A DNA stretch of 64,000 nucleotides from contig JAXMBA010000009.1 in the NCBI GenBank assembly GCA_046350095.1, forward strand, positions 1 to 64,000, in the 5' to 3' direction. The position numbers and the translations under genes were made by a program. The notes below the pieces were generated by a model. The model saw only the letters and a list, made by a program, of their open reading frames with translations. It was not told the DNA's origin and searched no databases. Below, in pieces: positions 16,083 through 24,792 of the stretch. This DNA comes from Urbifossiella sp046350095. Its GTDB lineage: Bacteria > Planctomycetota > Planctomycetia > Gemmatales > Gemmataceae. Each line of letters starts with the position of its first letter. The first letter of the stretch is position 1.

Positions 16083-17615
16083 ATGACAACCCCGCTCGAC
16101 CGTCGCAAGTTCTTCGGCACCGCCGCCGCGCTGTCGCTCCCCGCGAGCAGCTACGCCGCCGTCGCCGGCAGCAACGACCGCGTCCGCGTCGGCTTCCTCG
16201 GCTGCGGCGGCCGCGCCCAGGCCCACATCGATCTCGTAACCCGTTTCGCGCGCGAGGGGAAGGGCGTCGCCCCCGCCGCCGTCTGCGACGTGTGGGACGG
16301 CCTCGACGACGAGTACGACGTGGCCTTCGGCGGCAAAACGACCCGCCGCAAGTATTCGCAAGGGCTCTACCCCTCGGCCCGCAAGTGCGGCCTCGACCCC
16401 GCCGACGCCGGCCGCGTCACGAAGGATTACCGCCGCGTCCTGGACCGCGCCGACGTCGACGTGGTGGTCGTTGCCACGCCCGACCACTGGCACGGCAAGA
16501 TGACCGCCGACGCCCTCCACGCCGGCAAGGACGTGCTGGTGGAAGCGCCGTTCGTGCGCCGCGCCGAGGAAGCCGTGGCGGTCGTGGACGCGTGGCGGCA
16601 CAGCGGCCGCGTCGTCACCGTCGGGGTACAGGGGATGGCCGACGCGGTGTGGGTGCGGGCCTTCGACGCCATCCGCACCGGCACCCTCGGCCACGTGGGC
16701 CACGCCCAGACCGGCACGTTCCGCAACGACGCCCGCGGCCAGTGGCGCTACTACCGCCTGGCCCGCGAGATGACGCCGCGCACGATCGACTGGGACCGTT
16801 TTCTCGGGCACCGCGTCGAGTTCGCCGGCAGGCCGCTCGGGCCGTCGCCGAAGGAATTGGCGTTCGACCGGGCCGCCTTCGCGCAGTGGCGCTGCGTCCG
16901 CGAGTTGAGCGGCGGGCCGTTGTCGGACTTGTTGTGCCACCCGCTCACGCACATGGTCGCGGCACTCGGCGTGCGCGAGCCGGCGCGCGTGACCGCTGGA
17001 GGCGGCATCTTTCTCGAAACCGACGGCCGCAGCGTCCCCGACGTGGCGACGGTCGTGGCCGACTTCGACGAGGGCTTGCAACTGGTGGCGACGGCCGCGA
17101 CCGTGAGCGGGTTCCCGGCGGACGAACTCGTCCGCGGCCGGCTCGGGGCGCTGCGGTTCGTCCGCGGCGGCTTCCAACTGTACCGCGACGACCCGCACCG
17201 CGGCGCCAGCTACGTGCCACGCTCCGCACGCCCGCCAGAACCGACGAGCGTGGTGGCGGTGGAGCCCCCGCGGAACGAGACGGAGGCGCTGTGGGAGAAC
17301 TTCCTGGAGTGCGTGCGGGCACGGCGGCAGTCGACGTTCTGCCCGCCGGACCTGGCCGCCGTCGGGGCGACGGTGTGCGCGATGGCCGAGGCGAGTGTGT
17401 GGGGCGGGAACGCGCCCGTGTTCTGGGACCGCGAGCGGCGTGAAGTGGCGACGGGGAGCGACTGGGCCGATCGCTGGGTGAAGCGGAGTGCCGCGCGGAC
17501 GCCGCCGGGAACGATCGCCGGTTGGTCCGGGGGTGACGCGGGTCGCACTCTGACACCGCCGACTGACCAGAAACTGGCCGGATTGTGGAAGAACGGCCGC
17601 GACCCCGCCGGATGA
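16083..17615 (+). CDS. Gfo/Idh/MocA-family oxidoreductase, Tat-exported, lacking the EKP lysine
   Basis: The 510-residue protein begins with a twin-arginine signal (DRRKFFGTAAALSLP), so it should be exported folded with its cofactor. A Rossmann fold follows (VRVGFLGCGGRAQAH), then VVVVATPDHWHGKMTADALH. Most family members continue with an EKP motif whose Lys helps catalysis. Here residues 154-156 read E-A-P (VLVEAPFVRR), so the Lys is absent. The C-terminal domain has GGPLSDLLCHPLTHMVAALG, including a likely active-site His. Such exported proteins are numerous in planctomycetes and act on sugars or glycosides, but the substrate here cannot be read from sequence. The ATG at 16083 starts the Tat peptide cleanly. 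Confidence 0.82.
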   Translation: MTTPLDRRKFFGTAAALSLPASSYAAVAGSNDRVRVGFLGCGGRAQAHIDLVTRFAREGKGVAPAAVCDVWDGLDDEYDVAFGGKTTRRKYSQGLYPSARKCGLDPADAGRVTKDYRRVLDRADVDVVVVATPDHWHGKMTADALHAGKDVLVEAPFVRRAEEAVAVVDAWRHSGRVVTVGVQGMADAVWVRAFDAIRTGTLGHVGHAQTGTFRNDARGQWRYYRLAREMTPRTIDWDRFLGHRVEFAGRPLGPSPKELAFDRAAFAQWRCVRELSGGPLSDLLCHPLTHMVAALGVREPARVTAGGGIFLETDGRSVPDVATVVADFDEGLQLVATAATVSGFPADELVRGRLGALRFVRGGFQLYRDDPHRGASYVPRSARPPEPTSVVAVEPPRNETEALWENFLECVRARRQSTFCPPDLAAVGATVCAMAEASVWGGNAPVFWDRERREVATGSDWADRWVKRSAARTPPGTIAGWSGGDAGRTLTPPTDQKLAGLWKNGRDPAG

Positions 17616-17685
17616 TGCTTTCGGCTGTAACGCTCGTTCCAGGATGAGTTTATGTCCGACGAGCAGATTGTTCTATCGAGTGCAC

Positions 17686-17732
17686 TTGTTTCCGCGACCC
17701 GGTGGGGGGCGCGGCGGAAACAAGAATCTTGG
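17686..17732 (-). repeat. Palindromic repeat, family with TTGTTTCCGC ends, copy 1
   Basis: TTGTTTCCGC near 17686 and GCGGAAACAA near 17714-17723 form an inverted repeat around a GC-rich centre. Read on the minus strand it closely matches 33107-33152: both have AGATT(C/A)TTGTTTC, a GCCGCGCCCC centre and GGGTCGCGGAAACA. It lies 7 bases past the stop of the WD40 gene. Confidence 0.6.
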
Positions 17733-17738
17733 TGAAAA

Positions 17739-18911
17739 TCACCGCGGTTGCAGGTCGGCGGTCCGCCACAGTAGCACCGCCGGCCCGTGCTCCATCGCCG
17801 CCGCCAGGTACACCCCGTCGCCAGACACCGCGAGCGAGCGGATGCTGAGAGTCTGCACCCAGCCGCGCTCGCGGCGCGTCTCCGTGTCGTACAGCCGCAG
17901 CCCGTCCGCGGCACCGACGGCGAGCGTCCTTCCGTCGGCGAAGAATGCGAGGGCGCTGACCGCCGCCCGCTGCCGCCATAGCAGCTGGTGCATCCCACCG
18001 GTTTCATCACTGAGCATGAGTGTCTTGCCGTCGGATATGGCCTGTCGGAGGCCGTCCGAGGTGTGTGCCGTCAGCCCTGGTTCGGCCACGCCGAACTCCT
18101 CAACCATCGCCCGGTCGCCCGTCAAGTCGCGGACGTAAGCCTTCCCGCCGCGCTCCTCGCTGAGCGTCTGGGCGCTCTGGAACCGCAGGGCTGTCACGTT
18201 TCCGCCCGGCTCGGTAAGCGTGGCGAGCAGCTTCCCCGTGTCGGCCTCCCAGAGCGTCACCGCGGAAGCCTGCACGTTAGCCGCGGCGACCGTCTTGCCG
18301 TCGGGGGACACCGCCGCCTTGAAGCCCCAGCGCTTGCGGCCGTCGGTCGGCGCCGGCGGCTCGATCGCGGTGCGGACGGTTCGCTTGTCCACGTCCCACA
18401 CACGGACCACCCCGTCACCGTGGGCCGTCACCAGTACGCGGCCGACGCGCGACCAGTCGGCCGAGAGTGAGTCGCGCGGCGCGTCCGACGGGTTCTTGAT
18501 GTCCCAGGTCAACTCGGTCGCCGTGGCTTCGAGCAGCCGCGGCTGAAACTGGTGCGGGGTCACCGGCTGTCCGCCGATAAGCAGCGGACCGTCGAGGTTC
18601 CAGCGCACGGTCTGGCCGTCGGCCGGCGACGGGAAGGTGGTGCCGTTCACGAACGGGATTCGGTGGCGGTACTCGAACTGGTCGGCCCCACGGCGCACGA
18701 CCAGCTCCTGGGCCGAGTGCGACAGCACGAACGTCTCACTGCCGGGCCGGTGCTCGAACTCGAAGCGCACGTCGTCGAAGAATTCGGTCCGGATCGCGAC
18801 CTGGGGGGCGACCGGCTCGGTGATCGGCGCCTGGAACAGTCGCCACAGGGTCGCCGCGACGATGCCGCCGACGACGACTACGGGGACGAGCAACAGGCTG
18901 GTGCGGCGCAC
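17739..18911 (-). CDS. Membrane-anchored WD40-repeat protein
   Basis: The 390-residue protein has an N-terminal membrane anchor (RTSLLLVPVVVVGGIVAATLW, residues 3-23) and no obvious cleavage site. The first ~130 residues are beta-rich and unassigned. The remainder holds at least four WD40-type blades, for example TAHGDGVVRVWDVDKRT, AAVSPDGKTVAAAN, ALAFFADGRTLAVGAADGLRL and AVSGDGVYLAAAM. It is probably a periplasmic or surface interaction scaffold. The GTG at 18911 is chosen because GGAGG lies six bases upstream. A longer GTG start at 18953 would put the gene 1 bp from the divergent start codon at 18955. No partner is evident. Confidence 0.75.
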   Translation of the reverse strand: MRRTSLLLVPVVVVGGIVAATLWRLFQAPITEPVAPQVAIRTEFFDDVRFEFEHRPGSETFVLSHSAQELVVRRGADQFEYRHRIPFVNGTTFPSPADGQTVRWNLDGPLLIGGQPVTPHQFQPRLLEATATELTWDIKNPSDAPRDSLSADWSRVGRVLVTAHGDGVVRVWDVDKRTVRTAIEPPAPTDGRKRWGFKAAVSPDGKTVAAANVQASAVTLWEADTGKLLATLTEPGGNVTALRFQSAQTLSEERGGKAYVRDLTGDRAMVEEFGVAEPGLTAHTSDGLRQAISDGKTLMLSDETGGMHQLLWRQRAAVSALAFFADGRTLAVGAADGLRLYDTETRRERGWVQTLSIRSLAVSGDGVYLAAAMEHGPAVLLWRTADLQPR

Positions 18912-18954
18912 GGCGGTCCTCCGGTTCCCCGGTAGAATACGCGAGGAGGGCACT

Positions 18955-19566
18955 ATGTTCCCGGTGACGCTCGACCTGGCGGGCCGGACCGTGGTCGTTG
19001 TCGGTTACGGGGCCGTCGGCCGGCGGAAGGCGGCGACCGCCGCGGCAGCGGGGGCGCACGTTGTGGTTGTGGATCCTGCCGTCATTCCCGGCACGGGAGT
19101 ACCCGGCCTGGCGGTGCGATGCGAGAGTTATACCCCGCACCACCTCACCGGCGCTGCGCTGGTGTTCGCCAGTGCAACTCCTGCGGTCAACGACCGGGTC
19201 GTCGCCGACGGACGAGCCCGCGGCATCTGGGTGAACTCGGCCACGAACCCCACGGACGGCGACTTCACACTACCCGCCGTACACGCTGTCGGGCGGCTGT
19301 CAATCGCAGTCGCTACCGGCGGCGCCTCACCCGCCCTCGCCCGACGTATCCGCGACCAACTCGCCGACCAGTTCGGAGCCACGATCGCGGCGTGGGTTGA
19401 ACTCCTCAACGAGGTCCGCGGCCAGGTGTTTGTGACGGTTGGCGACCCGACCCGACGCCGCGAATTGCTCGACGGGTTCGCAGACTGGCCGTGGCTCGAC
19501 CGGCTTCGAATGGAGGGCGCCGAGGCTGTCCGGACCGCTATGCTGGCGGCCGTGAGGTGCGGATGA
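18955..19566 (+). CDS. Precorrin-2 dehydrogenase / sirohydrochlorin ferrochelatase-like (CysG N-domain)
   Basis: The 203-residue product matches Met8p/CysG N-terminal domains. It has an NAD-binding motif (VVVVGYGAVGRRKAATAAAAG), then the conserved block TNPTDGDFTLPA, and AVATGGASPALARRIRDQL. The enzyme oxidises precorrin-2 to sirohydrochlorin and may insert iron to make siroheme. It is a stand-alone domain without the SUMT methyltransferase. A strong GAGGAGGG precedes the ATG at 18955. It is divergent from the WD40 gene, and no other tetrapyrrole gene is visible here. Confidence 0.85.
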   Translation: MFPVTLDLAGRTVVVVGYGAVGRRKAATAAAAGAHVVVVDPAVIPGTGVPGLAVRCESYTPHHLTGAALVFASATPAVNDRVVADGRARGIWVNSATNPTDGDFTLPAVHAVGRLSIAVATGGASPALARRIRDQLADQFGATIAAWVELLNEVRGQVFVTVGDPTRRRELLDGFADWPWLDRLRMEGAEAVRTAMLAAVRCG

Positions 19567-19698
19567 GCGGGTCGCGCGGGTCGTAGCGGCGCCGGTTCCG
19601 TCCTAGGGCCGCGGGCGGGTGGGAAAACGATCTTCACACTCGCTACAATGTCTCCAGTCTTCCCAGCTATCAATCCTTCCCCAGCCCTACGAGGCGGT

Positions 19699-22215
19699 AT
19701 GACTGCGCGGCTCCTGTTCGCGGCGGTCGTGGCGGCGATGACGGCATCGCTCCCGACGGCACTCTCGCAAGAGAAGAAGGGCGGCCCCCCCACCGACGGG
19801 CCGCCCACCAAGGGCAAGACGCCGTTCTCCCCGCCGAAGGCCGGCGACCTCAAGAAGTACGACGAGGTCGTCACCAAGGAGGCCAAGACCCAGGCGGGTG
19901 TGTTCGCCGTCCACCAGGTCGGCGAGAAGGTCATGTTCGAGATCCCGCAGGACGCCTTCGGCAAGCTGATGCTGTGGCAGGCCGAAGTCGCCAAGGGGCC
20001 TGGCGGCAACAGCTGGGGCGGCGCCGGCCTCGGCGACGAGGTGCTCAAGTGGGAACGCCGCGGCAACAAGGTTTACCTGTGGAAGGTCGGGTTCAAGAAG
20101 CGTGCTTCCGGCAAGGCTACGCAAGCCGCCGTCGAGGCCAGCAGCACCGACAGCATCATCGCCATGTTCAACGTCGAGGCCGAGGGTAAGGACCGGTCGG
20201 CCGTCATCACTGTCACCAACCTGTTCCTCAGCGGTCTGCCCGACCTGTCGCTGTCGCGCGCCGGCGGCGGCGGTAGCGGGATCGACGAACTCCGGTCGTA
20301 CATCAGCGACGTGAAGGCCTTCCCGATGAATATCGAGGCCCGGTCGCTGTTGACGTTCCGCGGCGGCGGCGGCGGGGGGGGCAGCCCGCTCGGCAGCCCG
20401 TTCGGCGGCGGTGGCGGGGGCAAGAGCACCACGGCGCTCGTGCACCAAAGCCTTGTAATGCTGCCCGAGACGCCGATGATGGGGCGGTACTTCGACCCCC
20501 GCGTCGGCTACTTCACCGAGGAGTACACCGACTACTCGCACCCGCGCGGCTGGGCCCAGGGGCGTGAGTTCATCACTCGCTTCCGGCTGGAGAAGAAGGA
20601 CGCGGCGGCCGAGGTCAGCGAGCCGGTCAAGCCGATCACGTTTTACATCAGCCGCGAAGTGCCGGAGCAATGGCGGCCGTACCTCAAGAAGGGCGTGGAG
20701 GACTGGAAGCCGGTGTTCGAGAAGGCCGGGTTCAAGAACGCCATCGTGTGCAAGGACGCCCCGACGCCGGCCGAAGATCCGAACTGGGACCCCGAGGACG
20801 CCCGGCACTCGGTCATCCGCTGGGTGGCCGAGCCGGTTGCCAACGCGATGGGCCCGCACGTCCACGACCCGCGCAGCGGCGAGATCATCTCGGCGCACAT
20901 TCTGTTCTACCACGACATCGCCAAGCTCACCCAGATGTGGTATTTCGTGCAGTGTTCCGGCGTCGACGCCCGCGCCCGCCAGTTGCCGCTGCCGACGGAC
21001 TTGACCGGCGAGCTGATCCGGTATGTCGCCGCCCACGAGGTCGGGCACACACTCGGGCTGCGGCACAACCACCGGGCCAGCCAAGCGTACAGCGTCGCCC
21101 AGCTCCGCGACCCGGCGTTCACCGCCAAGAACGGTAGCGTGGCCTCGATCATGTCCTACGGGCGCTACAACTACGTCGCGCAGCCGGAGGACGGCGTGAA
21201 GACCCTGATCCCGGTGATGGCCCCGTACGACTATTTCGCGATCAACTGGGGCTACCGACCAATCCCTGAGGCGTCCTCGCCGGAGGCTGAGCGGTCGAAG
21301 CTAGACGAGTGGGCGGCCGAGCAGATCACGAATCCCTTCATCCGGTTTGGTGGGGAGGACGGCCCGAGCCAGGTCGACCCCACGGTCCTGACCGAGAACA
21401 TCGGCAACGACCCGATCGGGGCCACGGCGATGGGCCTGAAGAATCTCGACCGGGTGATGGACCACCTCGTGAAGGCGACCACCACGAAGGGCGAAGACTA
21501 TAAGCTGCTGGAGGACACGTACAAGGAGGTGCTCGGGCACCGCAGCCGGTGGCTGAGCGCCGTCGCGAAGCAGGTCGGCGGCGTGGTCGAGAACCGGACA
21601 CTCGCCGGCCGTGGTGACGTGACCTTCGTTCGCGTCCCGGCCGACAAGCAGGCCGCGGCGGTCAAGTTCCTGCTGGACAACGCCTTCACCACGCCGACAA
21701 AACTCATCGACCCAAAGGTGGTGAACCAGTTCCGATACACAGGCGTGGCGTCGGACGTGGCCAGCCAGCAACGCGCGTTGCTGGGCTCGCTGTTGGCTTC
21801 GACCCGGATGGCCCGGCTGTTCGACGCCGAGCTGCAGGACGGGGACAAGGCGTACACCGCGAGCCGGCTCGTGGGCGACCTGCAGGATGGCGTCTTCAGT
21901 GAGCTGAAGGCCGCCGAGCCGAAGATCGACCCGCTCCGGCGTCAGCTCCAGCGGGGATACATCGACGTGCTCAAGAAGGAGTTCGTGGACGCCCCGGCCG
22001 CCGGACCCGCGACGACGGGGCCGGCCCCGAAGTTGCCCCTGGTCGGTGACACCGCGCCGCGTGCGAGCGAGTTGCGGGCGGTCGGTCGGGTCGCCCTGCG
22101 TCGGTTGGAAGCGCAGTTGGCCGCGGCCGCGCCGAAGGCGAAGGATCCCTCGACTGCCGCCCACCTGGAGGACGCGCTCGCCGAGGTCCGCGACATCCTC
22201 AAGGGTAAGCAGTAA
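19699..22215 (+). CDS. Exported zinc-dependent metalloprotease (DUF5117/DUF4953 type)
   Basis: The 838-residue protein has a signal peptide (LLFAAVVAAMTASLPTALS), then a charged, Pro-rich stretch. The N-terminal beta-rich domain (about 60-300) contains two glycine runs and corresponds to the DUF5117/5118 region. The catalytic metzincin-like motif HEVGHTLGLRHNH (about residues 446-458) supplies three zinc-binding His residues and the catalytic Glu. IMSYGRYNYV follows as a Met-turn candidate. The C-terminal half is helical. GAGG lies before the ATG at 19699, and TACAAT at 19644-19649 could be its -10. A perfect palindromic terminator follows the stop. The substrate is unknown. Confidence 0.85.
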   Translation: MTARLLFAAVVAAMTASLPTALSQEKKGGPPTDGPPTKGKTPFSPPKAGDLKKYDEVVTKEAKTQAGVFAVHQVGEKVMFEIPQDAFGKLMLWQAEVAKGPGGNSWGGAGLGDEVLKWERRGNKVYLWKVGFKKRASGKATQAAVEASSTDSIIAMFNVEAEGKDRSAVITVTNLFLSGLPDLSLSRAGGGGSGIDELRSYISDVKAFPMNIEARSLLTFRGGGGGGGSPLGSPFGGGGGGKSTTALVHQSLVMLPETPMMGRYFDPRVGYFTEEYTDYSHPRGWAQGREFITRFRLEKKDAAAEVSEPVKPITFYISREVPEQWRPYLKKGVEDWKPVFEKAGFKNAIVCKDAPTPAEDPNWDPEDARHSVIRWVAEPVANAMGPHVHDPRSGEIISAHILFYHDIAKLTQMWYFVQCSGVDARARQLPLPTDLTGELIRYVAAHEVGHTLGLRHNHRASQAYSVAQLRDPAFTAKNGSVASIMSYGRYNYVAQPEDGVKTLIPVMAPYDYFAINWGYRPIPEASSPEAERSKLDEWAAEQITNPFIRFGGEDGPSQVDPTVLTENIGNDPIGATAMGLKNLDRVMDHLVKATTTKGEDYKLLEDTYKEVLGHRSRWLSAVAKQVGGVVENRTLAGRGDVTFVRVPADKQAAAVKFLLDNAFTTPTKLIDPKVVNQFRYTGVASDVASQQRALLGSLLASTRMARLFDAELQDGDKAYTASRLVGDLQDGVFSELKAAEPKIDPLRRQLQRGYIDVLKKEFVDAPAAGPATTGPAPKLPLVGDTAPRASELRAVGRVALRRLEAQLAAAAPKAKDPSTAAHLEDALAEVRDILKGKQ

Positions 22216-22230
22216 CTGGCTGAGTGCCGA

Positions 22231-22264
22231 CGAAGGCCCGGGGACGATCGTCCCCGGGCCTTCG
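22231..22264. terminator. Perfect palindromic terminator between convergent genes
   Basis: CGAAGGCCCGGGGAC and its exact inverse flank a GATC centre, 34 nt in total. It lies between the metalloprotease stop and the stop of the facing methyltransferase, so it probably works in both directions. Confidence 0.8.
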
Positions 22265-23020
22265 TCATTTGGTACCCCACACCACGACGTTTCCTGCGAG
22301 CCCCCGCGTGCCGGGTAGCGTCAGCAGGGCGTTGTCGATTCGCGCCAGGCCGCGCAGCAGCGGCAGCCCGGCGCCCACCCGGTCCGCCCGCGCCAGAATG
22401 CGGAAGTACCGTCGCTTGAGTTCCGGAAAGCGTTCCCGGATCATGTCGAGATCGCGCTCGCGCAGTGGCTGCTCGTCGTCGGTCGAGTCCACCTCGACCG
22501 GCACGAAACCTCGCAGCGCCTTGAGCCACCCGGCGTAGGCGACGGGTTCGCGGGCGATGAACACGCCGCCGGGCTTGAGCCAGCGGCGCACGCCGTCCAT
22601 GATCGCGCCGAGTGAATCGGTCAGGTGGTGGAGGATGAGGTCGCACCACACCACGTCGTAGGTGCCGGGGTCAGCCACGTCCTCGCGCGTGACGTCGGCC
22701 ACGAGGAAGTTCACGTCCTGAGCGTTCACGTCGGCCCGGCGGCGGGCCACGTCGATCGACACGGGTGAAATGTCGACGGCGTCCACGGCGGCGCCGCAGT
22801 AGGCGAGCTGCACCGACGCCACGCCCTCGCCGCAGCCGACTTCGAGGACGCGCTTGCCGCGGAGGTCTCCGGCCAGGCGGAACATCAGCTCCTTGGCGAA
22901 CAGGTGCGGGTGCCGCGGGGCCGCGTACCTCTCCAACACGTCGCGGCGCATCGGCGTCACGCGCGTGGCCGAAGCCACCCGGTCAAAAAACGCCCGCTCC
23001 TGCGCGTAGTCCGTCGCCAT
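22265..23020 (-). CDS. Class I SAM-dependent methyltransferase
   Basis: The 251-residue protein has the SAM-binding motif I VLEVGCGEGVASVQLAYCG (about residues 56-74). The acidic VDAVDISP and the post-motifs YDVVWCDLILHHL and LKPGGVFIAREP follow. The N-terminal ~50 residues and the C-terminal helical region (LRERDLDMIRERFPELKRRY) resemble methyltransferases of the UbiG/small-molecule type. The substrate is not evident. The start at 23020 begins right where the domain begins. Flanking genes give no pathway hint. Confidence 0.85.
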   Translation of the reverse strand: MATDYAQERAFFDRVASATRVTPMRRDVLERYAAPRHPHLFAKELMFRLAGDLRGKRVLEVGCGEGVASVQLAYCGAAVDAVDISPVSIDVARRRADVNAQDVNFLVADVTREDVADPGTYDVVWCDLILHHLTDSLGAIMDGVRRWLKPGGVFIAREPVAYAGWLKALRGFVPVEVDSTDDEQPLRERDLDMIRERFPELKRRYFRILARADRVGAGLPLLRGLARIDNALLTLPGTRGLAGNVVVWGTK

Positions 23021-23149
23021 CCTGTTGCCCCCTTGCGGTAACCGCGGAGCGTACTCGTTCGGCGACTCCCGCGGCAACCCGAAGTGCGAATCGCGTTGCG
23101 CCCCTGGCTCGAGTACACTGGCGGCTCGACGCCACCCTCGGAGCCCGCC

Positions 23150-24676
23150 ATGCGCACGCTGTTCGCGTTCGTCCTCGCCCTCGCCCCGATCCGCGCCGCG
23201 GCCGCCGAGCCGGCGCTCGACGCGAAGGACATCGATGCCGTCGTCCGGGCGGCACTCAAGGAATTCCAGGCGCCCGGGGCTGCGGTCGTGGTGGTGCAGG
23301 ACGACAAGGTGATCCACCTGAAGGGCTACGGCGTCCGCCGCCTCGGCGGGGACGCGGCCGTCACGCCCGACACCGTGTTCCCGATCGCGTCCTGCTCGAA
23401 GCCGTTCACAGCCGCACTTCTGGCGCAGTTCGTGGACGCCGGCAAGCTGAAGTGGGACGACCGCGTGTCGGACCACCTCGAACTGTTCCGCCTCTCCGAC
23501 CCGTTGGCCGACCGCGAGGTCACGATCCGCGACCTCCTCTCGCACCGCACCGGGATGCCGCGGCACGACATGCTGTGGGTCGCGTACACCGCCGACACGT
23601 CGGACCTGATCCGCCGCTGGGGTCGGGCCAAGTCGTCCACGTCGTTCCGCTCGACGTGGGAGTACGCGAACGTGCCGTTCACCACGGCCGGGGTTGTCGC
23701 CGGGAAGCTCAACGGCTCCGACTGGGCGGCCGCCGCTAAGTCACGACTTTTCGACCCGCTCGGCATGGCGTCCACGAGCGCGACGGCGAAGGCCGGGCAG
23801 GCCGCGGCCGACCACGCCACGCCACACTACCGTGGGTTCGACAAGTCGATTACGCCCATCATCTGGGACGACATCGACCACGCCGGCGGGGCCGGGTGCA
23901 TCAACTCGACCGCCCGCGACATGGGAAACTGGCTACGGGCACAACTCGCCGGTGGGAAGCTCGGTGACAAAGAGGTGATACCTGCCCGGCAGTTGAAAGA
24001 GATGCACAGCCCGCAAATGGTGGTGAAGACGGACGGGGCGTTCGCGCCCTTCTTCCCGGCCAAGAGTACGGCGTTCGCCAGCTACGGCCTCGGCTGGTTT
24101 GTTCATGACTACCGCGGGCACAAGTGCGTGTCGCACGGCGGCACACTGACCGGCTTCCGAGCGCAGTGCATGATGATCCCGGAAAAGAAACTCGGCGTGT
24201 TCGTGGTGTGTAACCTTCGCCCGTCGGCCCTGTCGGAGGTCGTCACGAAGTCCGTGCTCGACCGGGCGCTGGGCCTGCCCCTGGAGGACTGGGTGAAGTT
24301 TCACAAGGAGGGGTTCGCCCTCGCGGAACTGAACGTCATCAACGCCCGGGTGAAGCGCGACAAGGAACAGAAGAAGGACACAAAGCCGTCCATGGCTCTG
24401 GAGAGATACGCCGGCCGGTACGAAGACCGCGCCTACGGAACTGCGACGGTCGCGGAGGCCGACGGCAAACTGACGCTCCGCTGGGGGCGACTGGTGTTAC
24501 GGCTCGACCACTACCACTTCGACACGTTCACCGCGGTGCCCGTGGAACCGCGAGATGAAGTGGTGTCGTTCGACCGTACAACACTGGACGTGCAGTTCCG
24601 CCTCGGCACGAACGGCGACGTGGAGGGGCTGACCTTTCTGGAGCAGGACTTCCGCCGCGGGACGGGCAAGATGTGA
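23150..24676 (+). CDS. Exported serine beta-lactamase-fold hydrolase with DUF3471 tail
   Basis: The 508-residue protein starts with a signal peptide (MRTLFAFVLALAPIRAAAA). It has the class C/beta-lactamase-like motif SCSK (ASCSKPFTAALLA), the second motif YAN (STWEYANVPF) and HGGTLTGFRAQ as the KTG equivalent. The last ~110 residues form a beta-rich DUF3471-like domain. Such enzymes hydrolyse peptides or esters in the periplasm; a true beta-lactamase role is unlikely from sequence alone. The ATG at 23150 is chosen because it begins the signal peptide. Adjacent genes look unrelated. Confidence 0.85.
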   Translation: MRTLFAFVLALAPIRAAAAEPALDAKDIDAVVRAALKEFQAPGAAVVVVQDDKVIHLKGYGVRRLGGDAAVTPDTVFPIASCSKPFTAALLAQFVDAGKLKWDDRVSDHLELFRLSDPLADREVTIRDLLSHRTGMPRHDMLWVAYTADTSDLIRRWGRAKSSTSFRSTWEYANVPFTTAGVVAGKLNGSDWAAAAKSRLFDPLGMASTSATAKAGQAAADHATPHYRGFDKSITPIIWDDIDHAGGAGCINSTARDMGNWLRAQLAGGKLGDKEVIPARQLKEMHSPQMVVKTDGAFAPFFPAKSTAFASYGLGWFVHDYRGHKCVSHGGTLTGFRAQCMMIPEKKLGVFVVCNLRPSALSEVVTKSVLDRALGLPLEDWVKFHKEGFALAELNVINARVKRDKEQKKDTKPSMALERYAGRYEDRAYGTATVAEADGKLTLRWGRLVLRLDHYHFDTFTAVPVEPRDEVVSFDRTTLDVQFRLGTNGDVEGLTFLEQDFRRGTGKM

Positions 24677-24792
24677 CCCCACAAGGTTGGTTACTCACGG
24701 ATCTCAGGATGGTCGCCCTTGCCATCGCTTCCGGGCCGCGGGCACGGTCGTACCGAACGTGGTAAAATGGCGGTTCTCGCCGAGGACCACGC

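Noticed and set aside
23150..24676. True beta-lactamase
   Set aside because: SxxK and YxN are shared by many esterases and peptidases; the DUF3471 tail and size point to a general serine hydrolase.
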